This document shows positions 12,270 through 23,077 of a stretch of DNA of 64,000 bases, one piece after another (position 1 is the stretch's first letter; every line of letters begins with the position of its first letter). The stretch comes from Cystobasidium ongulense. Its lineage: Eukaryota; Basidiomycota; Cystobasidiomycetes; Cystobasidiales; Cystobasidiaceae. The position numbers and the translations under genes were made by a program. The notes beneath the pieces were generated by a model. That model was not told where the DNA came from and did not search any database. It saw only the letters and a list, made by a program, of their open reading frames with translations. Where the stretch lies: the NCBI GenBank assembly GCA_022835595.1, contig BQUP01000007.1, positions 1,098,188 through 1,162,187 of the forward strand. Direction: 5' to 3'.

Positions 12270-15200
12270 CTAATGGTGATGTCCGTGCGAGCCAGCGTGC
12301 GCATCGTGTGATTGCGAATGTTCGCGATGAGGTTCCTGCTCGTGCTCGTGCTCCTCCGGTATGACGTGACTTGTATGCTCACCCTGCTCGCCGTGTCCAT
12401 GTGAATGCGCATCATGTCCATGCGAGTGCCCATGACTATGCTCATGACTATGCCCATGTGACTGCCTTCCCACCTCTCCCTGCAGCGCTCGATCCTCTTC
12501 GAAGCGCATCACTTGCACGGTGAGTTCTACCTGATGCGGCTGTCGTGTCACTTTTGCCTGGTCTTGAGCTGCGCCAGGCCTTTGGGAAGTCTTGAGATCC
12601 ACTCCTCCATTCGCATACCCTGGTGAGTTGGACGAATTGGCCGAGAGCGCTGTCAGACAGCGGTCTCTCGCCCAATTCGTAAGGCGGAGAATCTCCTCAT
12701 CCGTGCATTCCGGTTTCACTTGCACATTCAGCGTAATGACCGTCACCATGGGATCTTTGTTCGTTGAAGAAGGTTGCGAAAATGACTTGCGACCAAAGGA
12801 GGATGGCTTGCTCAGCAATGTAGGCGCCGGAGGCGGATGAGGATTGAGTTGCCAGATGTGCGGCGTAGGTAAGAATACCACGGAAGCGTGATTTTCGATC
12901 TTTCAACAGAAATGACGAATCAGTCGAGCGCACTGATTGATCACACCGTAATAGTCGCATCTCACCTCTGAAATGACACGCTTCAGACGACCCATGTCTC
13001 CATCAAGCGTTTCTACTCCCGGCGGCGCAGTCTGAAGCAATACCTTTCCAGTGGTCACCGCAGCTGGATAAGCGATATAAAACATCGCGATGCTTTCAAG
13101 GAGCGCGACTACCTTGTCCAGTGGAGCTAACTGTTGAGCGGGTATAAGGAGGGACGAGATTGTCAACGTCGAAGCGAAGATCAATACTGTAAGAGTGAAA
13201 GGGTTGCAGATAATGCAATTATGTATCGATGTCATTATGCGTGATTTCGAATTGGAAGACCCGATGCGAGATGGAAGGGAATACGTGGCCGGGCCCACGG
13301 CTTCTGTCAGAGCAGCATGGTTCTTCGCTGCCAAAGCCAAGAAGAGGCAAGCTGAGACTGCAAAAACCAGCAGCTGAGTAGGAATGACGACTCTGCGCCA
13401 ACAAATCGCGGGCGTCAGGTTGTGAGATCTTTCGTCGGTAAATGTGATAGAACTCACCCTGGATCGTCCCAGTCTCCACCAGTGCCATGTCCGAGAATTT
13501 CTCCATGTCCTATACTTCCATGAGCAGCTCCATGTGTACCAAGCTCCTGCACACTTCCACCAGTTGCATCAAAGCTGCTCGACAATTCTGTCATCATCTC
13601 ATCCGGTCCATGAAGTAATAGGACATGCTCAATCGACTCTTTGCACACATAGACAGCCGAAAATATGAGATAAACACACTGTGCAAAGTGTGATAAAGTG
13701 TTTATTCTAGAAGTGCCATAAGGAAAACGAACGGCATTATCACCTGCTCGTCTGCCAGATATGATACTCCAGAGTTTTTCCGTTCCGCGAGCATTACCCT
13801 CTATCATGACGCTTGAGAGAGCGGCAAGCCCATCGAATACGACAAGATACCCTAAGCCTGTGACAGCTAAACTTTCGCCGCTCTGACCTGATATCCAGAG
13901 ACTTGCGCCGAGTGCAATCTCCAAACAGGCGACGAGAAGGACGAGTTGCGTGAAGAAAGGAATGTGAAAGAGTACGCCAACCGAAAAGCGTATTGGGAAT
14001 GGTAGGTGTGCATATTTACTGTTAAGATTTGAGATGGAAGGGATAAGGGAGGGATCGCTTGTCGTGTGTCGATGCCGCGAGGCAGGTGCGGGAACTGATT
14101 TGGGTGTACTCAAATTGGAAGGAAGGGGTGTATTGTCTGTTGAAGTGGGAGAGATGCCATTGCTATGCGAGTGCCGAGCACTTTGAGGCGATAAGTTCGA
14201 ATTGCCCGAGGTGCGTCGTGGAGATCCATCGAGAAAAGGGAAGAAGCTGCAGACCAAGATAACGTATGAGTTTGTAGCTATCTCATACATCATCGTAAGA
14301 CTCACTTATGCGACATAGAATGCCGGTGGTGATGACCACGCCTGGCATTCGGTTGAGTGGCCTGAGCCTGTTCTGCCTGCCATCCAGGTGCGAGATTCTT
14401 GATGGGCTGCTGACCATTTGCGAAGCCCCAACCTCTAGTTTGTGCGACTGGAATATCGACTTGGGTTCTGTTGTGGGCGTCGTCTTGTTCATTGGGAGAT
14501 GGGATTCCAGGGTATCCCGGTACACCCGCCTGTTCGGGTCTGGGAAAAAAGACTGAATGACGGGAGGAAACGCGTCAGAAATGCATGCAAAGCAAGTCAA
14601 AGAAGTAAGCAAGACTGACCAGAAAGATTGCGCGAATGAATGCGCGAGTGTCGTCGTGAATGTTCTCTTCTCTCGACTGCAGAGAGTGAGGAAGGTGTCT
14701 CTGGGGAAATGTTGCCCAGCGAGTCTCTGCGATATGTCGGCGAGCCATTGTTGCTCATCGAGTAGCCCGGCGTGAACGGCGAGCTCATGGGAAGGAACTC
14801 GTCGTCTTGCTCTGCAGACTCGAGGGATGGCGTCGTGTTGCCATCATCTTCCCAAGTAGTGCTATTACCTCGAGGGTTATCGTTTCCATCCGAAAAGGTC
14901 TCGGTCGCATTGCTGGGTCTGCGAGCAGCCATATTGGTGTACGGGGACAGCAGCACAGATGTGTGAGGGTCAGTAGCTGTATTTCCTGCTGAATGGTGTC
15001 CAGGCTGCTGCTCAAAGGTCGCGGCGAGTGTCTGTATCGACGAGCTGCTGGTGCGGTTGTGCAGGGTGGGCAGCGTGCTTTCGAGCAGGGACATGGATGC
15101 ACTCGAGGAGACTGCAGTGGGTGATCCAGCTGGTGCTTGTGAATGCTCTGTGTTGGCTGTTGTCGTCGTCGCTGCCGTCGTCGCTGCTGGCGGACTCTCA

Positions 15201-15350
15201 AAGCTGCGCGCGATGGACTTTACGCTGGACACACGCAACGCGTCAGGGTCTGCGATATCACATCCGACGATCCGAGTCTTACCGTCTATGCTTTGCGCCT
15301 GATGCCATGCTTGCTGTTGTCTTCGTCGCAGGCCTGTAGATGTCTCTGTA
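12270..15350 (-). CDS. ZRG17: Zrg17-like cation-diffusion-facilitator (zinc transporter) with His-rich C-terminal tail
   Basis: Minus-strand exons: (5' part)-14620, 14552-14306, 14246-13458, 13392-12966, 12899-12270. Reading phase closes at every junction. In yeast, Zrg17 pairs with Msc2 to carry zinc into the early secretory pathway. Here a long low-complexity N-terminal region (Ser/Thr/Asn-rich, acidic patches) precedes membrane segments such as VLFHIPFFTQLVLLVACLEI and FAQCVYLIFSAVYVCKESIEH; the block FPYGTSRINTLSHF fits Zrg17-type CDF proteins. A soluble domain follows (MVTVITLNVQVKPE...). The last 60 or so residues are a HGHSHEHS-type histidine-rich run ending SHGHHH. The 5' end is unsettled: the coding frame continues without an ATG to about 15350, just after an in-frame TAG, so a small first exon must lie upstream (perhaps near 15500). 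The first ATG inside the exon is at about 15095. Confidence 0.82.
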
Positions 15351-15527
15351 TGTCTATCTATCTATCCTGCAGGACGAGCGAGTGTTGCGATTCCACCGCC
15401 AGTCTGCCAGTGTCCGCCTTGTGACCCAGTCTGCTCTCCAATGTCACAGCTATCTACGCTGTCCTGTCCTTCCTTATCCTCACTCTACTCGTCCATCCAG
15501 TCGATGCTGATCCAACCCTCATGTCAA

Positions 15528-15934
15528 TCAAGACGCGTCAAGTAGACGGCGAAACATTAATGGACAAAGTGAGACTGAAAAAAGCCAAGTACACTCATTG
15601 GATGCACCTCCAAACTCGGCTCTTCAAGCTTCAGCTTCTATAGCTTCTTGCTTCAACAACAACTTCATCACCACCACCTTCCTAATGGATGCACGTGCCA
15701 GCAAGTCCACTTCTCAAGTCAAACCAGCGAAGACTTTGTATGACAGACAGTATAGATGGTACTGCATTACTCAGTTCGATTCAGTCCAAAGTCAATCAAC
15801 AATCACTCTATTCTACATCGTTTCATTCTGTCAAGTCAAATCATAGCCATGGGAAAGAGAGAACACAAACAAAAGAGCAGTAACAATAGCCTGTAACCAA
15901 CAGCCTTCAGAGTAGAGCGAGCGACTTCTAGAGT
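15528..15934. other. intergenic region upstream of the zinc transporter
   Basis: AT-richer than the genes, with no convincing reading frame. It probably holds the first exon and promoter of the ZRG17-like gene at its left side. Confidence 0.4.
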
Positions 15935-16095
15935 AGATTGTGATAGAGTGATAGCTTGAGGAGATCATAGTAGATTGATAGCTCGTGGAGATCATAGTAG
16001 ACGATAGCTTGAGCGAATCATAGTAGAATGATAGCTTGAGGATCATAGTAGCGTGATAGCTTGGAGAGATCATAGCAGAATAGTAGCTCGAGCTC
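15935..16095. repeat. minisatellite, about five to six imperfect copies of a 25-28 nt unit
   Basis: Plus-strand units vary around GATCATAGTAGA followed by TGATAGCTTGAG or TGATAGCTCGTG. Copies start at about 15961, 15988, 16015, 16039 and 16064, with a degenerate copy before. The unit length varies (24-28 nt) and a run of stop codons occurs on the plus strand, so it is not coding there. It lies between the ZRG17-like gene and the 3' end of the BAH-like gene at 16258. Confidence 0.8.
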
Positions 16096-16257
16096 ATAGG
16101 AGAGCCGAGAGACGGAGCTCAGACGATGGGCGATGAGAGAAAACACAAGCCACTCGAAGGAGTCCTGAAGAAGATCTTGAAGCAATATTCCTGCTCTTGC
16201 TTGCAGCGACGAAAGCACCGGTAGCCACTCCGACATAAGAAAACGAGAGTGCAAGAT

Positions 16258-17852
16258 CTACTCTTCATCGGTAGCCTCCTCTATCTCATCCTCCTCCTCT
16301 TCCTCTTCCATCGCTGCGCGGCCTTTTCTTGCCATTTCCTTTCTAAGCTTCGCCTCCTTGATGGCTCTCTTTTCATCCTTGATTCTGCGCTTGGCGCGCT
16401 CATCCCTAGTCTCCTTGCTCAATCTGCCAAAGTGATATTCGACGTTGCTGCCGTCCTTGTCTCCTTCATAGTTCAGCCCAAAGATGCGCTGAACACGCTT
16501 CGACTTTTGGCGCAAGGCCGGCTTCTTCATTCGCTCGATATCGTCAACGATCAACCCGTCAATCATCGTCGAGTATTCGATGCGACCTTCAGGGAAGCCG
16601 CAGAAAGCGTCAACACCGACAAAGTCGATATGATCCGACGCAAGCATCTGTATGAGCGGAAAATGACCGTCGAAGCGAGTTAGCAAAGGCCCGATGTCAG
16701 AATGTTTTTTGTACACTATCGCAACCAGATACTCACCTCGTGTTCGTCCCAGCGCTTGGCTTTCATCTTTTTCTTCCAGTCTGGATGGAGCGTCTCCAAA
16801 CGCTGCGCCTGATCTGGGGTGTAAAACCAGGCGATACGGAGCAGTCCAAGAGGCTCCTGATCTGTCCCCTGGTCTAGAGCACAGCAGTCGGTAATCCGAG
16901 CGCACCTAAAGAAGAGTCAGGAAAAAGAGTGAGCTTTGATTGAATGTCCAAGGCTCGTAAAGCTGCCTACTCACCAGTACTCGTCATCTGGGAGCTCTTC
17001 CGGTCCAATCTCGTCAGATCGGCCAGGAAGAGTTTGTGGGTCGGGTAGGAGGTAGATGATCTGGTCTCTTCGGAACTTGATCTTCTCCTCGCCGGGGAGG
17101 TGGTCGTAGTCGGCATCAATGTCCGTCTTGATGCTTGAGTGGTAGACGAGGTCCTTCATGATCTGCTCTGGCTTCATATTGATAATCTCGGCCTCCCAGG
17201 TGTAGCCTCGAGAAGAGCGGGAGCGTGTGGTGGGTACAGACTCGTCATCCGAGTCTTCGTTGGAGGTGGTGGTGCGCTTTCGTTTGTCGCCTGCTTTGGC
17301 TGTAGTGGCCTTCTTGGTGGCTGTGGACGCCTTCTTCTTCGAAGCAGCGGGTACAGCCTTTGACGATGGCTTGCTGCCAGTCTTGATAGCCTTTGAGCTG
17401 GACGAGGGTCCTTTGATGGACTGGCGGCCAGCAGCAGTCGACTTTTTGGCTGGAGAAGCCGTGGTCGACTTGGTTTGGCGAGAGGAAGCGGTCTTTCGCT
17501 TTTTTGCAGAAGCAGAGGTGAGCTCTTCAGCTACGTCGTCCGAGTCCGAGGGGTTGCTCTTGAGCTCGTCGTTCTGCTCTTGCTCGTCCTCCTCCGAGGT
17601 CTGCTCGCGCTTGCTTCGGCGGGCTGGGGCGGCATTCTCGTCTGCAGCGGGCCACCGTCAGCGGGCAGACACACACACACGACACAGCCAGCCAGCCAGC
17701 CAGCTCCTGCACCCACCATCGGACGAGTCTGCTGCCACCTGGACGCTCCTCGACGCAGGCTTGGACGCCCTCGACGCGGGCTTGCTGAGAGGCTTGCTGT
17801 TGCCGGCGGTCGACTTTCGTGCGCGGGTGGACGAGCTGCCTTTTGGGGGCAT
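16258..17852 (-). CDS. BAH-like domain protein, paralog 1 of 3
   Basis: Four exons: 17852-17717, 17641-16975, 16905-16737, 16647-16258, giving 453 residues. The first 190 residues are Lys/Ser/Thr/Ala-rich and acidic by turns, like a nuclear linker. From about residue 191 a conserved unit runs: YTWEAEI, FRRDQIIYLLPDP, DDEYWCARITDCCALDQ, LGLLRIAWFYTPDQAQ, then SDHIDFVG and VDDIERMKKP. The pattern, in particular LRxAWFYxPDxA followed by SDHxDFVG, suggests a bromo-adjacent homology fold, a chromatin reader module; this is by motif only. The tail is a charged Lys/Arg helix ending in a run of Glu. It is closest to the copy at 41913-43525 and related to the one at 23078-25194. The first intron contains CA and CCAG repeats. 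The start is the first ATG of the open frame. The molecular role is unknown. Confidence 0.82.
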
Positions 17853-18210
17853 GCTGCTGTTCAGAGGGCAGTGATGCTGCTAGTAATCACCTGTTAGTTA
17901 TCGATGTAATAATCAGACAAGAGCAGAGGCAAGCTGGATTATTAAGTTAACTGATGATTGTCGACTCGACTTGATGCAATAGTAAGTTAATGCTCGGAGG
18001 AGAATGATCGAACATCCGCCAGCAGCGAGTGGCCAGCAACACCATGGCTGGGATGGGAATGGTGGATGGCTGGGGATAAGGGTGTTGCAAGCATACGGAC
18101 ATGGACTAGAAGAGCACGCCAATCCACCCATCCAGTCAGATTCGCCATCCCGAGCATACTCTGTCTGCTAGAGGGCCCCGAAGGATTGGGCATAGGGTAC
18201 CCTCTACCGA
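17853..18210. other. intergenic region
   Basis: About 360 bp between the start of the BAH-like gene and the 3' end of HIS7. No gene is seen. Confidence 0.5.
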
Positions 18211-20404
18211 CTACCAATCCGACTTGCTCTGCACCAGATCCACCCGCGTAGCTAGCCCGCTCTCCCGCATCGCCTGCTTGACCGCCTCTATCGGCACCTC
18301 GTGTCGGTGGAAGATCCCCGCAGCCAGCGCAGCCTCGGTGTCCGTCTTGCTGAACACCTCGACAAAGTGTTCGGGACTGCCTGCTCCAGAGCTAGCAACC
18401 ACCGGAATACTGACGCTCTTCTTGACGAGATTGACCAACCTCAAGTCGAATCCACCTTTCTGCCCGTCCATGTCGACAGAGTTGAGCAGAATCTCTCCCG
18501 CTCCTAGCTCCTCCACCCCTTGGACAAGCTGGACAACATCCAGATCCCGCGTCTCGCGTCCTCCTTTCACTGTGCACTGATACCAGCAGTATCTCTCTCC
18601 ATTGGGTCCCAAGGACGACTTGATAGTCGTCGACTCTGAGGAGGACCCTGACCCGGCCAGCGAAGTAGAAGCCAGATCCACCACGCATGGTCGATGAGCT
18701 TCAGCGACATCTTCAGGCGAGCTGACATAGACCCGTTTAGGATCGACCGACACGACTACAGCTTGCGATCCATAGTTCCCGACTATGGATGTGATTGACG
18801 AAACACTCGCCGCCTTGGATCCATCACTCTGCCCTTGCTTTTTGCGCTCCAACAGCTCTTCCACCGCATATACTGCATCACTCCCTATCGAAACCTTGTC
18901 TGCACCAGCAGCAAAGTAGATACTTGCTACTTCAAGAGCGCTCCGCACTGTTCCATCTGGATCCGTCGTATCGCGAATGCCTCCTCCAACGGTCAGAGGC
19001 ACAAAGACCGTCTCTGCAGATTGAGCGACGACCGCAAGCATAGGCTGATCTGTAAGAGGACATGACCGGAAGGATGTAATGTTCAAGAAACAAATTTCGT
19101 CTGCACCTTCTGCGTAGTACCGTCTTGCAAGATCAACAGGTTTGCCCAGATTGCGAACAGCCGTTTTACTCTTTTGAGCTGATATGGACGCAGCTCCATT
19201 GGGTAGAGGAACAGCTAGGTCTGCGTTCGTGTCGTTCGCTGGCGTCTCTGGCAGATCCTTCTCTCTCACATCGTATTGATCGCCTTTGGTAACTACGAGA
19301 TCGCCATCATCGTTTGCTCGCACGTCCAAGCATGCAACGACGCGTTTCGTAAATCCATTCTTGGCAAGCGCATCTCGTCTTGATTCAATACTGACACTCT
19401 TCGTTTCAGAGACTGGAACGACACCAGTTTGCGATAGCCATGCCTTGAGTACGTTCAAACCTGCTTGTCCACTCTTTTCCGGGTGAAACTGAGTTGCAAA
19501 CACGTTTCCTTTTTGGACTGATGAGATGAATGTCTCGTCGCCGTATTGAGTGGCTGTAAGAGCCCAATCGGAGAGCTTCTCGTCGTACATTACGGCATAC
19601 GAGTGAACAAAGTAATAAGATGCGCCATTCTCGACGAAGCCATAGTGGACGGCTTCATCGGCCTCGCTTGATGTGCCGACTTTCAGGGGGATAGCTCCAT
19701 TCCAGCCTATTTGAGGGACAGCCTTCGTTTTCGAATTGAAGCGCTTGATAGAGGCTGGAACGACGCCTAGACCTTTAACATTGGGAGCCTCCTCGGATGA
19801 CTCGAAGAGGGCTTGCATGCCGATGCAGATGCCGAAGCTAAGCGTTCGAGAGTCAGCGGGTCGTTTGCATGACTTGTGACTAATATTCGGCTCACTATGG
19901 CTTGCCTGACGCAATATATCTCTTCAATGGCTCAGCGAAGCCTTTTGCTTCGAGGGATGCCATTGCCTGGCCAAACGCGCCTACGCCGGGAAAGACGAGT
20001 TGCTGAGGAGAAGAGTGTCAGTCAGGTGAAGATGTAGATTGAGAGTGAATGGGTCTTCCTACATCCGCCTTTTCAAAGTCCTCTGGGCTTTCAATCCATT
20101 TGAATTCGAATCCCTGGCTGGTGATGGCATTGGCGAGCGAGCGGACATTGCCGGCGCCGTACGAGACGAGGTAGCTGCAAGCATGGACAAGAGACGGTCA
20201 GCATGTGATTTGAGCCAGACGCGCCTTGCTGGAAGGATGCTCTGTGGAATGGAAGGATGTAGCCAGCTGCTTCTTGCCACCCGGATGGACCTGGTCAGAA
20301 GCGACCGAGACGGCGAGGCTGTTCAGATTGTCGGTCCATGGCATGCCAGCAGCTACAAAACTAGCCTGTGTCCTTCCCACCATCCACAGCGCATCCGCAT
20401 CCAT
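18211..20404 (-). CDS. HIS7: imidazole glycerol phosphate synthase, fused glutaminase-cyclase (HisHF)
   Basis: Well-supported exons on the minus strand: 20174-20063, 20002-19896, 19837-18211. The enzyme takes ammonia from glutamine and converts PRFAR to imidazole glycerol phosphate and AICAR in histidine synthesis. The glutaminase half has SYGAGNVRSL, VFPGVGAFGQAM, the nucleophile region FGICIGMQALF and the His/Glu region FATQFHPEKSGQ. The cyclase half has VVACLDVRANDDGDLVVTKG, DEICFLNIT, VGGGIRD, YCWYQCTVKGGRE and VASSGAGSPEHF, so both active sites look complete. Exon 2 begins in phase 2, so a tiny first exon is needed. A candidate is 20404-20388 (encoding MDADA plus two bases), which would give 620 residues with a 213-nt intron; this start is tentative. 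It is divergent from the PGDH gene. Confidence 0.93.
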
Positions 20405-20730
20405 CCAGCGACGAGTCATGGCACCCTCGACTAACAGCATGATTGATCTTCAAGCAAGGCCGTTTTCGCTGAATCCAACTCGGGCGCTTGCTGTGAGCAG
20501 TGTGTGCGCGGGTTGACGGTGCTTGCTGCTGGCTACTGACAATCTCCACTCCAATCCGTCTCTGTCCAAAAAGCAAAGGCGTGATCTGACCTGACTTGAA
20601 CTTTTTCAAAAAAGTAATCAACGGCCATTCGAGTCAACGACGAGCTTGACTTTGTTCCAATCTGATAGTATTGTCATTACTACAGCAGGAAGCAGGACTC
20701 TTCCCGAATAGACAGACAGAGCTGACTGCC
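20405..20730. promoter_or_regulatory. shared divergent promoter of HIS7 and PGDH with two TGACTC elements
   Basis: The region between two amino-acid-biosynthetic genes contains GAGTCA (TGACTC on the other strand) at 20413-20418 (just inside the tentative HIS7 leader) and 20631-20636. TGACTC is the core of the binding site of Gcn4/CPC1-type activators of general amino-acid control. That these sites work here is inference. Confidence 0.4.
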
Positions 20731-22487
20731 ATGTCCCAGCCCATCTCGCTGCCCAGCGTCGCCGGACTCTCGCTGAATCAACAGCCACAGCAGCAGTCGT
20801 CCTCCTCGACAGCAGCATCCAGATCCCCCCAAGCAGACCAGTTCTCGCCGCCTCGGCATCACTATGCCATCGTAGGCTCCCCCGTGGACACCAGCTCGCT
20901 TTCCAACGGCTTCGCTGCTGCCCATGCCCGCGGAGCAGCGCCAGCACACGACGCATTCAGCCCGTCGGAGCCCACATCTCTAGGCAAATCGCCTCGAGAG
21001 AGAGCTCGCTCCATGTCGGCCAACATGCAGACTCCCAAAGTCCTCACTCCGTTTGTCCCAAAAGCAGGACTGCCGCTGCCAGAGGCGCACGACGAGCAGG
21101 AGGAGGAAAAGGTCCACCCCAAGATTCTCCTGCTAGAGAACGTCAACGAGACCGCTGTGGCCATGTTCAAGGCTCAGGGATACCTCGTAGACACTGAGAA
21201 AGGTGCTCTGGGTGAAGAAGAACTCATTCAGCGACTCGTCTCTGGCGGCTACTCTGCCCTGGGAATTAGAAGCAAGACAAAAGTGACTGCAAAGGTCATT
21301 GAGAGTGTGAAGAATGTGGGTCTAATCCTATCTACATGCTCCGAAACAACACACTGACTTCAATGTACATGTCGCAGCTCATCGTCATCGGATGTTTCTG
21401 CATCGGCACAAACCAAGTCGACCTCCAAGCCGCATCACGTGCTGGATTGGCAGTATTCAACTCGCCATTCGCAAAGTGGGTTCTCAAACTACACAGGCTT
21501 GCATGCGATCACTATACTTACCCCCTCTCCCGCCCACTTCCCTCGTGCAGCTCCCGCTCGGTCGCAGAACTGGTCATTTCCGAAATGGTAGCCCTCTCCC
21601 GCCAGCTCTGTGACCGCTCTGCAGAACTGCACCAAGGCCTCTGGAACAAGGTCAGCAAAGGGTGCTGGGAAATCAGAGGCAAAGTTCTCGGAATCGTCGG
21701 ATATGGACATATTGGTGCTCAGCTCTCTGTTCTTGCCGAAGCAATGGGCGTGCAAGTTCGCTACTTTGATGTAGTACCTATCATGCCTCTCGGATCCGCA
21801 CAGCAAGTTGAAACACTCGACGAACTGCTAGCTCTCTCCGACTTCCTCTCACTCCACGTCCCCGAACTCCCAGAGACGATGAATCTGATTGGCGCAGAAG
21901 AGCTTGCCACGATGAAAAAGGGAAGCTACCTCATCAACAACGCTCGTGGCAAGGTAGTCGATATTCCTGCTGTTGTCAAGTCTTTGAAAGCAGGCCATCT
22001 TGCAGGCGCTGCAATCGATGTCTTCCCCAAAGAGCCAGCGGGTAATGGCAAGTTCTTCAACGACGACCTGAACTCTTTTACATCGGATCTAGCTTCGTGC
22101 CCGAATGTCATTCTCACACCACACATTGGAGGCAGCACAGAGGAAGCTCAGCGTGCCATTGGAGCTGAGGTAGGAAGTGCTCTTGTCCGGTATATCAACT
22201 TTGGTGCATCGATTGGTGCAGTCAACTTCCCCGAAGTCTCGCTTAAGCCTATCATTGGCGACAACATTGTTCGACTATGTCACATTCACACGAATCAACC
22301 GGGTGTGTTGAAGGCTGTCAATGCCGCTCTGGCTCCTTACAATGTTGAACGACAACTGTCCGACTCGAAGGGCGACATTGCCTATCTAATGGCGGATATC
22401 GCCGACGTCACGCAGGAGGGAATCAAGGACATCTACGACGCAATCTCGGTGCTTCCTGCAAATGTCGCGACGAGAATTCTCTATTAA
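20731..22487 (+). CDS. SER3/SER33: D-3-phosphoglycerate dehydrogenase
   Basis: Three exons: 20731-21315, 21378-21475, 21551-22487, giving 539 residues. It oxidises 3-phosphoglycerate with NAD+ in the first committed step of serine synthesis. After a 130-residue Ser/Gln/Pro-rich N-terminal extension come the substrate domain (HPKILLLENVNETA, YSALGIRSKTKVT), the NAD motif VGYGHIGAQL, the catalytic Arg region INNARGKVVD, the Glu region AAIDVFPKEPA and the His region LTPHIGGSTEEAQ. The C-terminal ACT domain (LCHIHTNQPGVLKAVN) suggests serine feedback. Introns split the active half, and phases fit. Length is close to yeast Ser3/Ser33 once the extension is allowed for. Confidence 0.95.
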
Positions 22488-23077
22488 GTCGTATCACAAT
22501 TGTACGATGAGTTTTGATTAGACTTCAGGTATCATCCTAATAGAAAAGAGCAGGCTTAACCCTGCCATTGTATCAAATATTAACAAACATCATAGACGTG
22601 CTGCACATCTGGTACAGCCGAGTAGCATATGTCGCAGATCTGGCTGTCTCGTTTCCTGCTTGCAGACCCAACCCAATTCAACATTAGAAATCAGTTCGAA
22701 ATAATCGGTGTACAATATAAATCTCTCAAGAGGGATTTGACTTCGTTGATCTTGGGTTTTGTACCTGCGAGCAACATGGTTATACCAAGCTTGCCCAGCC
22801 ATGAATACTTGCAGAGTAGAGTATTATATGAGACGCGTAGGCGTGTGGCAACTTGGGAAGATATAGTTGGCTATACTTTTGTGAGCAAACCAGCTGCAGG
22901 AGCATACCATGTGAGGGTGGAGTGATAGCATCCATTCACCTTGCTCAGACAACCCACTCGCCTCTGCATTCGCCGTGTATTCGCCCGTCCAATGCCTCTG
23001 CAGCTTGCCTTTGCTCCAACAACATCAACATTGCCATTTTATTCACCACATGCATTGAAGACGCGCTGAAGAGCAAG
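22488..23077. other. intergenic region
   Basis: About 590 bp between the PGDH stop and the next plus-strand start. An open frame at 22629-22925 has no recognisable features. Nothing else is seen. Confidence 0.5.

Noticed and set aside
17227-17874. 215-codon plus-strand frame opposite BAH-like paralog 1
   Set aside because: Antisense of the Lys/Ser-rich exon; hydrophobic and Ser-rich shadow composition.
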